Source of the DNA: Burkholderiales bacterium
Lineage (GTDB): Bacteria > Pseudomonadota > Gammaproteobacteria > Burkholderiales > Burkholderiaceae_A
DNA length: 33,889 nt
Assembly: GCA_030834045.1 (NCBI GenBank)
Contig: JAURFZ010000001.1
Location: 1 to 33,889 of the forward strand
Direction: 5' to 3'
Of the stretch, positions 14,638 to 23,594 are shown piece after piece. The notes under the pieces were generated by a model. It did not search any database. It saw nothing but the letters and a program-made list of their open reading frames with translations, and had not been told where the DNA came from. The translations under genes and the position numbers were made by a program. How positions within the stretch are numbered: the stretch's first letter is position 1; every line of letters begins with the position of its first letter.

Positions 14638-15672
14638 CTAGGAGTTGGTAATTGTTTTGGAGGGGCCGTTTGGGTTTAAACGGCTACGAAGCATTGAGAC
14701 GGCTTTTTCAACGGCGAGATCGGCGTCACCGACAAGTAGGTCGGCCTTGGCCTGATCGGCGAGCTCTGGGAAAGCAACAAGGGCCGGGCCTCCGAGCATG
14801 ACGAGAGGGGCTTGTTTGAGTTTGATGGCTCGTACCCTTTGTATGAAGCGTGCCACCTGCTTGATGTCTGCCTCGCTGGCAACCGAGAGCCCTACGACAT
14901 CGGGTGAAAGCCGGTGAATTTCGCCAAGCAGGTCGATGTCCGATTTCGATTCGAGCATGAAGCAGTCCCAGCCGCCCCGTGCGAAAAAACTGTTCACCAT
15001 TTGCAGCCCAAGTCGATGCTGGGAGCCGGGCAGGGTGGCTAACGCAATGCTTGGAATGGGCTGGCCGGGCTCAAAAACGCGGGACTCGTTCTGCGGTACA
15101 GTTTGCTGAACCTCAAGCCGTAGGTCGTTCAGAATTTGCTGAAGCCGCCACAGCCCAATGGTGACCCCTGCAAAATCGCAGCGATCGGTCATCCACCCCT
15201 CGCCCATGCATCGCGCTGCGGGCTGAATGAGACCAAGCATCACGGCCTCTGGTGAAAGGTCTTCTTCGCGCCGTAGGTCGTGAATAAGCTGCCAACAGCC
15301 GCCAGCATTGTTGTCCATGGCCATCTCAGCCAAGGCCTTAGCCGCAGTCTGCAGGTCAGGAAAGCGAGCGTCAGCCTCGGGTGCTTGGGCACCAAGACTG
15401 CAGCCTTGTCTGGGTTTTACTCGGGCCGATGGCGCCGGGGTAGGGGTTTCCGATAAGACCAATTGGGGAATGACCTGATGGGTCAACACCTCAAGTACCG
15501 CATTGGCTTCGAGTTCGATGGTCGCTGTCTCCTGACCACGGAGGTACGACCGACGTAAGTACGGCTCGTTCATGGCGACTCTCCCTGCAGCATTTGCACG
15601 GTATGCGGCCTGGCCCGATGCGGGTGGTTCGCTTCCTTGCTTGTTGATGGCTGCGTCTATTTGTGAATTCAT
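14638..15672 (-). CDS. ppaA: B12-binding antirepressor PpaA/AerR
   Basis: 344 residues. PpaA/AerR proteins bind cobalamin and act on PpsR/CrtJ in a light-dependent way. The C-terminal half is a B12-binding Rossmann-like domain with the His-x-x-Gly signature at SQHRLG (His219), VVGLSVASEADI and LGGPAL. The middle part (CMGEGWMTDRCDFAGVTIGLWRLQ, trimmed here to its ends) resembles the helical cap of light-sensing B12 proteins. Two ATGs each have a Shine-Dalgarno: 15672 (AGGAGG, 3 bases away) and 15573 (AGGGAGAG), so long and short forms differing by 33 residues may be made, as described for AerR in R. capsulatus. It leads the ppaA-ppsR-crtADC operon. Confidence 0.92.
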   Translation of the reverse strand: MNSQIDAAINKQGSEPPASGQAAYRANAAGRVAMNEPYLRRSYLRGQETATIELEANAVLEVLTHQVIPQLVLSETPTPAPSARVKPRQGCSLGAQAPEADARFPDLQTAAKALAEMAMDNNAGGCWQLIHDLRREEDLSPEAVMLGLIQPAARCMGEGWMTDRCDFAGVTIGLWRLQQILNDLRLEVQQTVPQNESRVFEPGQPIPSIALATLPGSQHRLGLQMVNSFFARGGWDCFMLESKSDIDLLGEIHRLSPDVVGLSVASEADIKQVARFIQRVRAIKLKQAPLVMLGGPALVAFPELADQAKADLLVGDADLAVEKAVSMLRSRLNPNGPSKTITNS

Positions 15673-15725
15673 GATCCTCCTGACTATCGCCTTTGTCGAG
15701 AAGTTTTATCGAGGTTTTGTCTAGG

Positions 15726-15754
15726 ACTATCCGTGACATTGTCAGAGATGTCAA
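15726..15754 (-). promoter_or_regulatory. Probable promoter of ppaA-ppsR-crtADC
   Basis: On the minus strand TTGACA (15754-15749) is followed after 17 bases by GATAGT (15731-15726), about 55 bases before the ppaA start. The -10 is weak. The -35 lies in a half-site of a degenerate PpsR-like palindrome. Confidence 0.45.
15734..15753. repeat. Inverted repeat TGACAT-N8-ATGTCA in the ppaA/bchF control region
   Basis: A perfect 6-bp inverted repeat with an 8-base centre. It resembles the back-to-back half-sites seen in the pufC operator but with a different spacing between the ACA and TGT triplets (10 instead of 8). It may be a variant PpsR or PpsR/PpaA site. Confidence 0.45.
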
Positions 15755-15764
15755 TTAAATTTGA

Positions 15765-15782
15765 TGTCTCGTTTGGTTGACA
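15765..15782. promoter_or_regulatory. PpsR/CrtJ-type operator of bchF (TGT-N12-ACA)
   Basis: TGTCTCGTTTGGTTGACA is an exact TGT-N12-ACA match and ends in the -35 hexamer of the bchF promoter. A degenerate copy (TGT-N12-ATG) adjoins it at 15749-15766. Confidence 0.65.
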
Positions 15783-15805
15783 TTCTAAGGACCCGAGCCT
15801 AGAGT
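15777..15805 (+). promoter_or_regulatory. sigma70-type promoter of the bchF-puhE operon
   Basis: TTGACA (15777-15782), a 17-base spacer and TAGAGT (15800-15805) lie about 40 bases before the bchF start. The -35 coincides with the right half of the PpsR site, so bound repressor would block RNA polymerase. Confidence 0.65.
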
Positions 15806-15843
15806 AAGAAAACGAAAAAGTTATATGGGAGTGACGCTGCGCA

Positions 15844-16431
15844 ATGTCACAGGTTTTAGTCAGTCGGCCCTTGTATACGCCCGATCAAAAGCAGCGGCGA
15901 GACGCCACGGCGTGGACGCTCGTGCAGGGGCTACTTGCGCCTTTGCAGTTCTTGGTTTTTCTGATCAGTCTCGGGCTCATCGCCTATGCCTACACCACCG
16001 ACCGTTTCTGGGATCTTGCCCTTGCCTCGGTGGTTGTTAAAACCCTCGTTCTCTACCTCATCATGGTTACAGGCGCTATTTGGGAAAAAGTGGTCTTTGG
16101 CCAGTATCTTTTTGCTCCGGCGTTTTTTTGGGAAGACGTTGTCAGTATGGTGGTCATTGCCTTGCACACGGCCTACCTCGTGGCCTGGTGGCAGGCCGAT
16201 GTGGTAAGCCTGCAGACCCAAATTGGTCTTGCCCTGGCAGCCTACGCAACCTATGTGCTCAATGCGGGTCAGTTTCTCTACAAGCTTCGAAGGGCAAGGC
16301 TGCAGGCCAGTGAAGAGGCCTGCGCGGGCAATCCAACCTTCGTGAATCCTTGTGTCAATTCTTCAGCTACGAGCCTAAGTGGGCAGACTTCCGTTCAAGC
16401 AACGGGTGTAACCAGGCAGGTGGCGGTATGA
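15844..16431 (+). CDS. bchF: 3-vinyl bacteriochlorophyllide hydratase BchF
   Basis: 195 residues with about four membrane helices. BchF hydrates the C-3 vinyl group on the way to bacteriochlorophyll a. The family segments YTPDQKQRRDATAWTLVQG, IWEKVVFGQYLFAPAFFWED and ATYVLNAGQFLYKLR are clear. The C-terminal 35 residues are a Ser/Thr-rich extension. The start ATG 15844 has only a weak GGGAG 12 bases upstream. It is the first gene of the long bch-puh operon, and its stop overlaps the bchN start as ATGA. Confidence 0.95.
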   Translation: MSQVLVSRPLYTPDQKQRRDATAWTLVQGLLAPLQFLVFLISLGLIAYAYTTDRFWDLALASVVVKTLVLYLIMVTGAIWEKVVFGQYLFAPAFFWEDVVSMVVIALHTAYLVAWWQADVVSLQTQIGLALAAYATYVLNAGQFLYKLRRARLQASEEACAGNPTFVNPCVNSSATSLSGQTSVQATGVTRQVAV

Positions 16432-17858
16432 ACGGGCCTTCGGTCGCGGAGTTTCTTCAGCCAGGCTGTGCCGAGGCTATGGCTATACCCGCACGCGCCC
16501 CCGAGGTGCTGCGTGAACGGGGCCAGCGCGAGGTCTTTTGTGGCCTAACCGGCATTGTCTGGCTGCATCGAAAAATTCAAGATGCGTTTTTCTTGGTGGT
16601 GGGCTCGCGCACCTGCGCGCATCTTTTGCAGTCCGCCGCCGGCGTGATGATCTTTGCCGAACCGCGTTTTGCCACGGCCATCATCGATGAACGCGACCTT
16701 GCGGGCCTGGCCGATGCCAACGAAGAACTCGATCGGGTGGTGGGCCAGTTGCTTGGCCGTCGGCCCGATATCCGCATGCTCTTTCTGGTGGGCTCTTGCC
16801 CCTCGGAGGTTATTAAGCTCGACCTTTCGCGTGCGGCAGAGCGTCTTTCGCAGGAGCATCGCGGACGCTGCAAGGTTTTGAACTACTCGGGCAGCGGCAT
16901 AGAAACCACCTTCACCCAGGGCGAAGATGCCTGCCTTGCCTCGCTTGTGCCTCAAATGCCTGCGGCTGCCTCCAACCAACTGCCTGAACTGCTTTTGGTG
17001 GGAAGCCTGGCCGACGTTGTGGAGGACCAGCTGCTTGATCTTCTGCGTGCCATGGGCATTGAGCGGCTGGGTGTTCTTCCGGCCCGACGCTCCGATCAGC
17101 TTCCAGCCCTTGGACCCAATACCCGGTTTTTACTTGCCCAGCCTTTTCTTGCAGACACCGCCCGAGCCCTTGAGGCCCGCGGAGCACAGCATCTTCCATC
17201 GGCCTTTCCTCTTGGCGCCGAAGGAACGCGACGCTGGCTGTGGACTGCCGCACAGGCCTTTGGTGTAAGCCTTGAAACCTTTGAGCGAGTCATTGCTGCG
17301 CCCTTTGCGCGGGCAGAAAAAGGGCTTGCCCGTATGCGTCCTGAGCTTGAAGGCCGCTCGGTTTTTTTCTTTCCCGACTCGCAGCTTGAAATTCCTCTGG
17401 CACGGTTTCTTTCGCGCGAGATGGGTATGCGCCTTACCGAGGTGGGCACTCCTTTTCTGCATCGCTCGCACATGTCGGCAGAGCTTGCCCTTCTAACCGA
17501 CACAGGCCTTGAGGGCGAGGGCTCAGCCTTCACACTAAGCGAAGGCCAAGACGTTGACCGCCAGCTCGATCGGTGTCTTCAGGCCAAGCCCGACCTCGTG
17601 GTCTGTGGCCTGGGCCTTGCAAACCCACTGGAGGCAGCGGGCCTCACCACGAAATGGTCGATTGAGCTTGTCTTTAGTCCCATTCATGGCTTTGATCAGG
17701 CAGCCGATCTTGCGGAACTCTTTGCACGGCCTTTCCGGCGTCGCAGCCGAATTGCAGGCCTTTATCCCGTCTTTCCGGTTCGTCCAGTGGCGCAGGCTGT
17801 GTCGCAACAGGTAGCCCCAGGGTTTTCAGACGCTGTTGCCGCGGAGGATCGGGTATGA
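16428..17858 (+). CDS. bchN: Dark-operative protochlorophyllide reductase subunit BchN
   Basis: 476 residues. BchN and BchB form the catalytic NB component that reduces ring D of protochlorophyllide in the dark. The three cysteines that bind the NB [4Fe-4S] cluster are seen in VFCGLTGIVWLHRK, GSRTCAHLLQSAAG and VGSCPSEV. The C-terminal core GLGLANPLEAAG is conserved. The protein is longer than the roughly 420-430 residues usual for the family, with about 14 extra at the N-terminus and about 37 after the last conserved block. The frame is open upstream to 16350, but the ATGA overlap with bchF fixes the start at 16428. Confidence 0.96.
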   Translation: MNGPSVAEFLQPGCAEAMAIPARAPEVLRERGQREVFCGLTGIVWLHRKIQDAFFLVVGSRTCAHLLQSAAGVMIFAEPRFATAIIDERDLAGLADANEELDRVVGQLLGRRPDIRMLFLVGSCPSEVIKLDLSRAAERLSQEHRGRCKVLNYSGSGIETTFTQGEDACLASLVPQMPAAASNQLPELLLVGSLADVVEDQLLDLLRAMGIERLGVLPARRSDQLPALGPNTRFLLAQPFLADTARALEARGAQHLPSAFPLGAEGTRRWLWTAAQAFGVSLETFERVIAAPFARAEKGLARMRPELEGRSVFFFPDSQLEIPLARFLSREMGMRLTEVGTPFLHRSHMSAELALLTDTGLEGEGSAFTLSEGQDVDRQLDRCLQAKPDLVVCGLGLANPLEAAGLTTKWSIELVFSPIHGFDQAADLAELFARPFRRRSRIAGLYPVFPVRPVAQAVSQQVAPGFSDAVAAEDRV

Positions 17859-19585
17859 AGCTCTCGGTCTGGACCTACGAGGGGCCTCCCCATGTGGGTG
17901 CCATGCGCATAGCAACCGCCATGCAGGGGCTTCACTACATCTTGCATGCGCCGCAGGGCGACACCTATGCCGACCTGCTCTTCACCATGATCGAGCGACG
18001 TGACCGACGTCCGCCTGTCACCTACACAACGTTTCAGGCCCGCGACCTGGGCAAAGATACGGCCGAACTCTTTCAGGCCGCGGCTCGTGACGCCGTGGCC
18101 CGGTTTGCACCCGAGGCCATCATCGTAGGCTCGTCTTGCACGGCCGAGCTTATTCAAGACGACCCCGGAGGCCTTGCCGAGGCTTTGCAGCTTGATATTC
18201 CTGTGGTGCCTCTTGAGCTGCCTTCGTATCAGAAAAAAGAAAACTGGGGCGCTGCTGAAACCTTCTATCAGCTTGTCCGTAGGCTCACTCATGGTGTGAT
18301 CCCCTCGGAACGCGCAGGCCGCCCGCCCTCCTGCAATCTGCTTGGTGCAACCGCGCTTGGTTTTCGTCATCGCGATGACCTTCAAGAGGTGCGTCGCCTG
18401 CTTGATGCCCTCGGTATCTCGGTGAACGTGGTGGCGCCTTGGCAGGCCCGCCCCTCCGATCTTCGCCGTCTGCCTGAGGCCGACTTCAACGTCGTGCTCT
18501 ATCCGGAAATTGCAGCGCCTGTGGCCAGCTTTCTGAAGCGTAGTTTTCAGCAGCCCTTCACCCAGGTGGTGCCCATTGGTGTGAAGGCCACTGAGGCCTT
18601 TGTCCGAGAACTGGCTGAGCTTGCCGGCCTGGATGCAGACGACGCCTTAGCAAAGGCCTATGCCGCCTGCGCAAGCCGCATGGCCTGGTACTCAAGTTCA
18701 GTGGATGCCACCTATCTCACAGGTAAGCGCGTCTTTGTTTTTGGTGATGGCACCCATGCCCTGGCTGCGGCCCGGGTGGCCACCGAAGAGTTTGGCTTTG
18801 AGCTTGTTGGTCTTGGCAGTTACAGCCGTGAGTCGGCACGTGAACTGCGCGAGGCCGCGCAGGGCTATGGACTGCAGGCGCTTGTTTCGGAAGACTACCT
18901 TGAGGTGGAGCAGGCCATCAGTCAGGCGCAGCCCGACCTGGTACTTGGCACACAGATGGAGAGGCATATTGCCAAGCGTCTTGGTATTGCCTGCGCGGTT
19001 ATTTCAGCGCCGGTGCATGTGCAAGACTTTCCCGCGCGTTATTCACCGCAGATGGGCTTTGAAGGGGCCAACGTGCTGTTTGATACCTGGGTACACCCCC
19101 TCATGATGGGGCTTGAAGAGCATCTGCTTGGCATGTTCCGGGAAGACTTTGAGTTTCATGAGGGGGCAGGGGCCTCGCATCTGGGTGGCCATGGTGCGGG
19201 CATAGCTGCCACGTCATTGTCTTCGGGTGTTGCAGAGACGGCCTCCTCACGCGAAGAATTCACGCGTTCGGAGCCCATCTCGACAACCCCCAATCCCCTT
19301 GCAGGTTCCATTGCAGTGCCAACACCGATTGGAGCCTCAGGTAGGGGTCAGGAGCGCGTGAATTTCTCGCGCGAGGGATCCCTACCTGAGGCGTCCAACA
19401 CCTCTAGCGCGAGTGACATTGCGCAAATTCATTGGACCCCCGACGCCGAAAAAGAACTCGGCAAGATCCCCTTCTTTGTTCGCAAAAAGGCTCGCAAAAA
19501 CACCGAAGCCTTTGCTGCCCTGCAGGGCATCTCGGCCATTACTAAAGACACCCTCTACGAGGCAAAGGCGCACTATGGACGCTAA
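17855..19585 (+). CDS. bchB: Dark-operative protochlorophyllide reductase subunit BchB, with enlarged linker
   Basis: 576 residues. The unusual cluster ligand Asp36 (QGDTYADLLF) and Cys95 (GSSCTAEL) are at their canonical numbers. The segment SSVDATYLTGKR (Asp284) corresponds to the proton-donor Asp274 region of R. capsulatus BchB. The C-terminal helper domain (about 526-576, PFFVRKKARKNTEAFA, TLYEAKAHY) is intact. Between them, residues 445-525 form a Ser/Thr/Ala/Gly-rich linker that is longer than usual and is encoded by a stretch with two nested inverted repeats, as if a small palindromic element had been added in frame. The start overlaps bchN as ATGA; the end overlaps bchH by 11 bases. 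Confidence 0.95.
   Translation: MKLSVWTYEGPPHVGAMRIATAMQGLHYILHAPQGDTYADLLFTMIERRDRRPPVTYTTFQARDLGKDTAELFQAAARDAVARFAPEAIIVGSSCTAELIQDDPGGLAEALQLDIPVVPLELPSYQKKENWGAAETFYQLVRRLTHGVIPSERAGRPPSCNLLGATALGFRHRDDLQEVRRLLDALGISVNVVAPWQARPSDLRRLPEADFNVVLYPEIAAPVASFLKRSFQQPFTQVVPIGVKATEAFVRELAELAGLDADDALAKAYAACASRMAWYSSSVDATYLTGKRVFVFGDGTHALAAARVATEEFGFELVGLGSYSRESARELREAAQGYGLQALVSEDYLEVEQAISQAQPDLVLGTQMERHIAKRLGIACAVISAPVHVQDFPARYSPQMGFEGANVLFDTWVHPLMMGLEEHLLGMFREDFEFHEGAGASHLGGHGAGIAATSLSSGVAETASSREEFTRSEPISTTPNPLAGSIAVPTPIGASGRGQERVNFSREGSLPEASNTSSASDIAQIHWTPDAEKELGKIPFFVRKKARKNTEAFAALQGISAITKDTLYEAKAHYGR
19245..19392. repeat. Nested inverted repeats inside the bchB linker
   Basis: A 22-base arm at 19245-19266 (starts CCTCACGCGAAGAATT) pairs with 19355-19376 with three mismatches. 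A second, perfect 13-base pair, GCCTCAGGTAGGG (19334-19346) and CCCTACCTGAGGC (19380-19392), interlocks with it. They encode BchB residues about 464-513. The reading frame is kept throughout. Such symmetry is unusual in coding DNA and suggests an inserted hairpin element. Confidence 0.6.
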
Positions 19586-22500
19586 ACCGAACGCCTCGCT
19601 TCGCCTGGTGGTGGTAACCATGGACACCCATTTGGCCAGCGCCTCGGCTGTGGCCGCCGCCAGGCTTGCCAAGGCGATGCCGGGTCTGCAGCTTGAGATG
19701 CATGCTGCCTCGGAGTATGCAAGCGATGCCAGCGCACTTGCCCGCTGCCGCGAGGCTATTGAAAACGCCGATATTTTGTTTGTCAGCATGCTGTTTCTTG
19801 AAGACCATTTTCTTCCAGTCATTGACCTTCTTGAAAAGCGTCGTGAGGAAGTCGACGCCATGGTCTGCGCCATGTCAGCTGCCGAGGTGGTTCGTCTTAC
19901 AAAAATTGGGCGGTTCGATATGTCCAAGCCCGCCTCCGGTGCGCTTGCGTTTTTAAAGCGCTTGCGTGGCGGTGGTGCAAAACCCGGCGACTCTAAGGAA
20001 GGATCAGGCTCCAGCGCCTCAACGGGTGGTGCACGGCAGATGCGCATGCTGCGTCGGCTACCGAAAATTCTTCGCTTCATTCCGGGCACGGCGCAAGACG
20101 TTCGCGCCTATTTCCTCTGCCTGCAGTACTGGCTTGGTGGCTCGGAAGACAACATGGTGAACCTTGCCGCCTTCCTGGTGAACCGCTATGCCAAAGGACC
20201 TCGCGAGGCCTTTCGTAACAGCTTTCAGTCGGTGGAGCCCATCGAGTATCCCGAACTCGGCCTCTACCATCCAAGGCTCGAAGGCCGTATCACCGATCGA
20301 CTTGCAGAGCTTCCCTCTGTTGCCGCCCGTCAGGCCATGCCTGGCCGGCCCCGTGTTGGGCTGCTCATGCTGAGGTCTTACCTTCTTGCGGGCAACACCG
20401 GCCATTACGACGGTGTCATCCAGGCCATCGAGGCCCGTGGTCTTTCGGTGGTACCGGCCTTTGCCATGGGCCTTGACTCCCGGCCTGCCATCGAGGCCTT
20501 CTTCATGAAAGATGGCAAGTCCACTGTGGATGCTGTGGTGTCGTTAACGGGTTTTTCTCTGGTGGGCGGCCCTGCCTATAACGACTCGCAGGCGGCCGAA
20601 GAAGTCTTGGCTAGCCTCAATCTACCCTACATTGCGGCGCACCCCTTAGAGTTTCAGACGCTTGCCGAATGGGGCGGTTCCGCCCGTGGCTTGTTGCCTG
20701 TGGAGTCCACAATTATGGTGGCGATTCCCGAGCTCGATGGGGCCACCGCGCCCATGGTCTTTGGGGGTCGACCGGGCGTTAAGGGCGTAGCCTGCCAAGG
20801 CTGCGAACGCCATTGCACCTTCGAGAACTCGGTGTCCACCCAAGATATGGTCAGCTGCCCCGACCGCGCAGAGCGACTTGCCGATCGACTGGTTGGCCTT
20901 GTGGGCCTGCGTCGTCGCGCGGTACAAGAGCGTCGCGTTGCAGTGGTTATTTTCAACTTCCCACCCAACGGCGGCAGCGTTGGAACGGCCGCCCATTTAA
21001 GCGTCTTTGAGTCGGTCTTCAATACCTTAAAGGCTATGCAGGCTGAGGGCTACAGCCTGCAGCTGCCAAACTCCGCGAAAGAACTTCGTGAGGCTTTGCT
21101 TAACGGAAATGCCTCGCAGCAGGGCACCGATGCCAACTGCATGGCGCGTATCCCTGTTGCTGACTACATTGCGCATGAGACCTACCTTGCTGATATTGAA
21201 AAGGTCTGGGGGGCAGCCCCTGGTCGTCAGCTGACCAATGGCCGAGAGTTCTTCGTGCTGGGTCTGAACCTGGGCGATGTGGCCCTTGTGGTTCAGCCGG
21301 GTTTTGGCTACGAGGGTGATCCCATGCGGCTTTTGTTTGAGGAAGGCATGGCCCCTACCCATGCCTTTGCGGCCTTTTACCGCTACCTGCGTGAAGACTT
21401 TAAGGCCGATGCAATTCTGCATTTCGGAACCCATGGCGCCCTTGAATTTATGCCCGGCAAACAGGCCGGAAGCTCAGGCACTTGTTGGCCCGAGCGCATG
21501 ATTGGTCCGGTTCCCAATTTTTATTTGTATGCATCGAACAACCCGTCGGAGGGCACCATCGCCAAGCGCCGGGCGGCTGCAACGCTCATTAGCCACATGA
21601 CTCCGCCTGTGGGCCAGGCCGGGCTTTATGCAGGACTCCAGGAATTGAAGGCGACGGTTGATCGTTGGCGCTCAATGCCTCGGGATCTCTCGGCAGACCA
21701 ATGGCTTGACCCTGATGGTGAGGCCGCAGGACTCCTTGAGGTGATGGTGGAGCAGGCTAAGGCGGTGGAGCTTAGCTCGGTAATTCCATCCCTTGTAGCC
21801 TTTGTGCAGGGCAAGAGCAGGCGTGCAGACGACCGCCATGCAGACGCCCACCATGCAATGGACCAGCACGAGGTGTCGTTATCGGCATCGCCTGACTCGC
21901 CTGCGAAAATGCTGCAGACGCTTGATGAGCAGGTCTATGCCCTTCACAAGGCTTTAATGGAATGCGACCAGGCGCTGATTCCGCAAGGCCTTCATGTGGT
22001 CGGTGAGCCCATGTCGGCGCCGAACCGTCGCGAGCTGCTGCTGGCCATGGGGCAGGCCTATGCCCCATTGAAGGCCTTACCTAGCCTTGGTAAGGCCATT
22101 GATGCCCTTATGGAAGACGACAGTCTGCCGCAACATCAAGCGCAGGAAACCCATTATGGCAATGGCCTGAAGACCGCGCGTCTTCTGCTTGAGCCCGAAC
22201 TTGGCGCCGAGGGAATCGATACCTTGCTGGGCATTCTCGATCGCGTGAACCGCGAGACTCAGACCGATGCGGAGGTGGCTGCGATACTCAAGGCCCTCAA
22301 TGGCGAATTCATTCGTCCTGCCCCTGGCGGTGACCTTCTTCATACCCCCGAGGTTCTGCCCACGGGCCGCAACCTGCATGGCTTTGACCCGTTTCGTATG
22401 CCCAGCCGGTTTGCTGTCTCAGACGGGGCGCGCCAGGCCGAGCGGCTTCTAGAGCGTTACAAGGCCGATGGTCATGGGCTGCCGGAATCGGTCGCCATGG

Positions 22501-23594
22501 TGCTCTGGGGAACCGACAACCTGAAGACCGGCGGCGGGCCCATGGCCCAAGCCCTGGCCCTCATGGGAGCCGCACCACGGTTTGACAGCTTTGGCCGACT
22601 TGCAGGCGCGCAGCTTATCTCGCTTGAAGAACTTGGCCGACCCCGTATTGATGTGGTGGTCACGCTCTCGGGAATTTTCCGCGACCTTTTGCCCCTGCAA
22701 ATTCGTATGCTGGCCGAAGCCGCCTTTCTTGCAGCCAGTGCCGATGAGCCCGAAGACCAGAACTTTGTTAGGCGTCACTGCATGGCCTACATGGCTGAGC
22801 ATGGCTGCGATCTTGAGACGGCAGCCTTGCGCGTCTTTGGAAACTGTGACGGTGCCTATGGCGCAAACGTAAACCATCTCATTGACCAAGGCTGCTGGAA
22901 CGACGAAGACGAACTCGCCGAGGCCTATACCAGGCGAAAAGGCTTTGCCTATGGCCGGGAGGGTAAGCCACTTAGGCACCCGGGCCTTTTGCAGTCCGTT
23001 TTGAAAGATGTCTCGCTTGCCTATCAGAACCTTGATTCCATCGAAATCGGGGTGACCAGTGTCGATAATTATTTCGACACCCTGGGTGGGGTTAGCCGCG
23101 CGGTGCGTCGTGCTAAACAGGCGGGGCAGGGGGCCTTAAAGCCAGGCCAGACGCCGTTCGAGACCCCCGTCTACATTGGCGATCAGACCACGGGAAGCGG
23201 ACTTGTGCGCAGCCTTTCCGAGCAGGTTGCACTTGAGACCCGAACCCGCATGCTCAACCCCAAGTGGTACGAGGGCATGCTTGACCACGGCTACGAGGGT
23301 GTTCGCCAGATTGAGGCGCACCTCACCAACACCATGGGCTGGTCGGCCACTACAGGCCAGGTTCAGCCCTGGGTTTACCAACAACTCACCAAGACTTTTG
23401 TGCTTGATGAGGCCATGCGTCATCGACTGGCCGAGCTAAACCCGAAGGCTTCGGCCAAGCTCGCTGGTCGACTGCTTGAAGCGTCGGAGCGTCGTTACTG
23501 GACGCCTGACGAGAAGACTTTAGAGGCCCTGCGTCGTGCAGGTGAAGAGCTTGAAGATCGCATCGAAGGTGTCTACCAGGGGGCTGCATCATGA
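19575..23594 (+). CDS. bchH: Magnesium chelatase large subunit BchH
   Basis: 1339 residues. BchH binds protoporphyrin IX and, driven by BchI/BchD (not in this window), inserts Mg2+ as the first committed step to bacteriochlorophyll. Conserved blocks include DILFVSMLFLEDHF near the start, YNDSQAAEEVL, LQFGTHGALEFMPGKQAG-like HFGTHGALEFMPGKQAG, LYASNNPSEGTIAKRR and VTLSGIFRDLLPLQ. It exceeds the usual roughly 1200-1280 residues; one extra is a His/Asp-rich loop encoded near 21815-21880 containing a short 15-base tandem repeat. ATG 19575 overlaps the bchB end; the frame reads further upstream only through bchB. Its TGA overlaps bchL as ATGA. Confidence 0.97.
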   Translation: MDAKPNASLRLVVVTMDTHLASASAVAAARLAKAMPGLQLEMHAASEYASDASALARCREAIENADILFVSMLFLEDHFLPVIDLLEKRREEVDAMVCAMSAAEVVRLTKIGRFDMSKPASGALAFLKRLRGGGAKPGDSKEGSGSSASTGGARQMRMLRRLPKILRFIPGTAQDVRAYFLCLQYWLGGSEDNMVNLAAFLVNRYAKGPREAFRNSFQSVEPIEYPELGLYHPRLEGRITDRLAELPSVAARQAMPGRPRVGLLMLRSYLLAGNTGHYDGVIQAIEARGLSVVPAFAMGLDSRPAIEAFFMKDGKSTVDAVVSLTGFSLVGGPAYNDSQAAEEVLASLNLPYIAAHPLEFQTLAEWGGSARGLLPVESTIMVAIPELDGATAPMVFGGRPGVKGVACQGCERHCTFENSVSTQDMVSCPDRAERLADRLVGLVGLRRRAVQERRVAVVIFNFPPNGGSVGTAAHLSVFESVFNTLKAMQAEGYSLQLPNSAKELREALLNGNASQQGTDANCMARIPVADYIAHETYLADIEKVWGAAPGRQLTNGREFFVLGLNLGDVALVVQPGFGYEGDPMRLLFEEGMAPTHAFAAFYRYLREDFKADAILHFGTHGALEFMPGKQAGSSGTCWPERMIGPVPNFYLYASNNPSEGTIAKRRAAATLISHMTPPVGQAGLYAGLQELKATVDRWRSMPRDLSADQWLDPDGEAAGLLEVMVEQAKAVELSSVIPSLVAFVQGKSRRADDRHADAHHAMDQHEVSLSASPDSPAKMLQTLDEQVYALHKALMECDQALIPQGLHVVGEPMSAPNRRELLLAMGQAYAPLKALPSLGKAIDALMEDDSLPQHQAQETHYGNGLKTARLLLEPELGAEGIDTLLGILDRVNRETQTDAEVAAILKALNGEFIRPAPGGDLLHTPEVLPTGRNLHGFDPFRMPSRFAVSDGARQAERLLERYKADGHGLPESVAMVLWGTDNLKTGGGPMAQALALMGAAPRFDSFGRLAGAQLISLEELGRPRIDVVVTLSGIFRDLLPLQIRMLAEAAFLAASADEPEDQNFVRRHCMAYMAEHGCDLETAALRVFGNCDGAYGANVNHLIDQGCWNDEDELAEAYTRRKGFAYGREGKPLRHPGLLQSVLKDVSLAYQNLDSIEIGVTSVDNYFDTLGGVSRAVRRAKQAGQGALKPGQTPFETPVYIGDQTTGSGLVRSLSEQVALETRTRMLNPKWYEGMLDHGYEGVRQIEAHLTNTMGWSATTGQVQPWVYQQLTKTFVLDEAMRHRLAELNPKASAKLAGRLLEASERRYWTPDEKTLEALRRAGEELEDRIEGVYQGAAS

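Noticed and set aside
19413..19574. Longer N-terminus for bchH starting at 19413
   Set aside because: These codons lie within the conserved C-terminal domain of bchB and do not resemble BchH.
19382..20089. Long antisense ORF opposite bchB/bchH (235 codons)
   Set aside because: Explained by high GC and codon bias of the sense genes; no recognisable domain and no Shine-Dalgarno.
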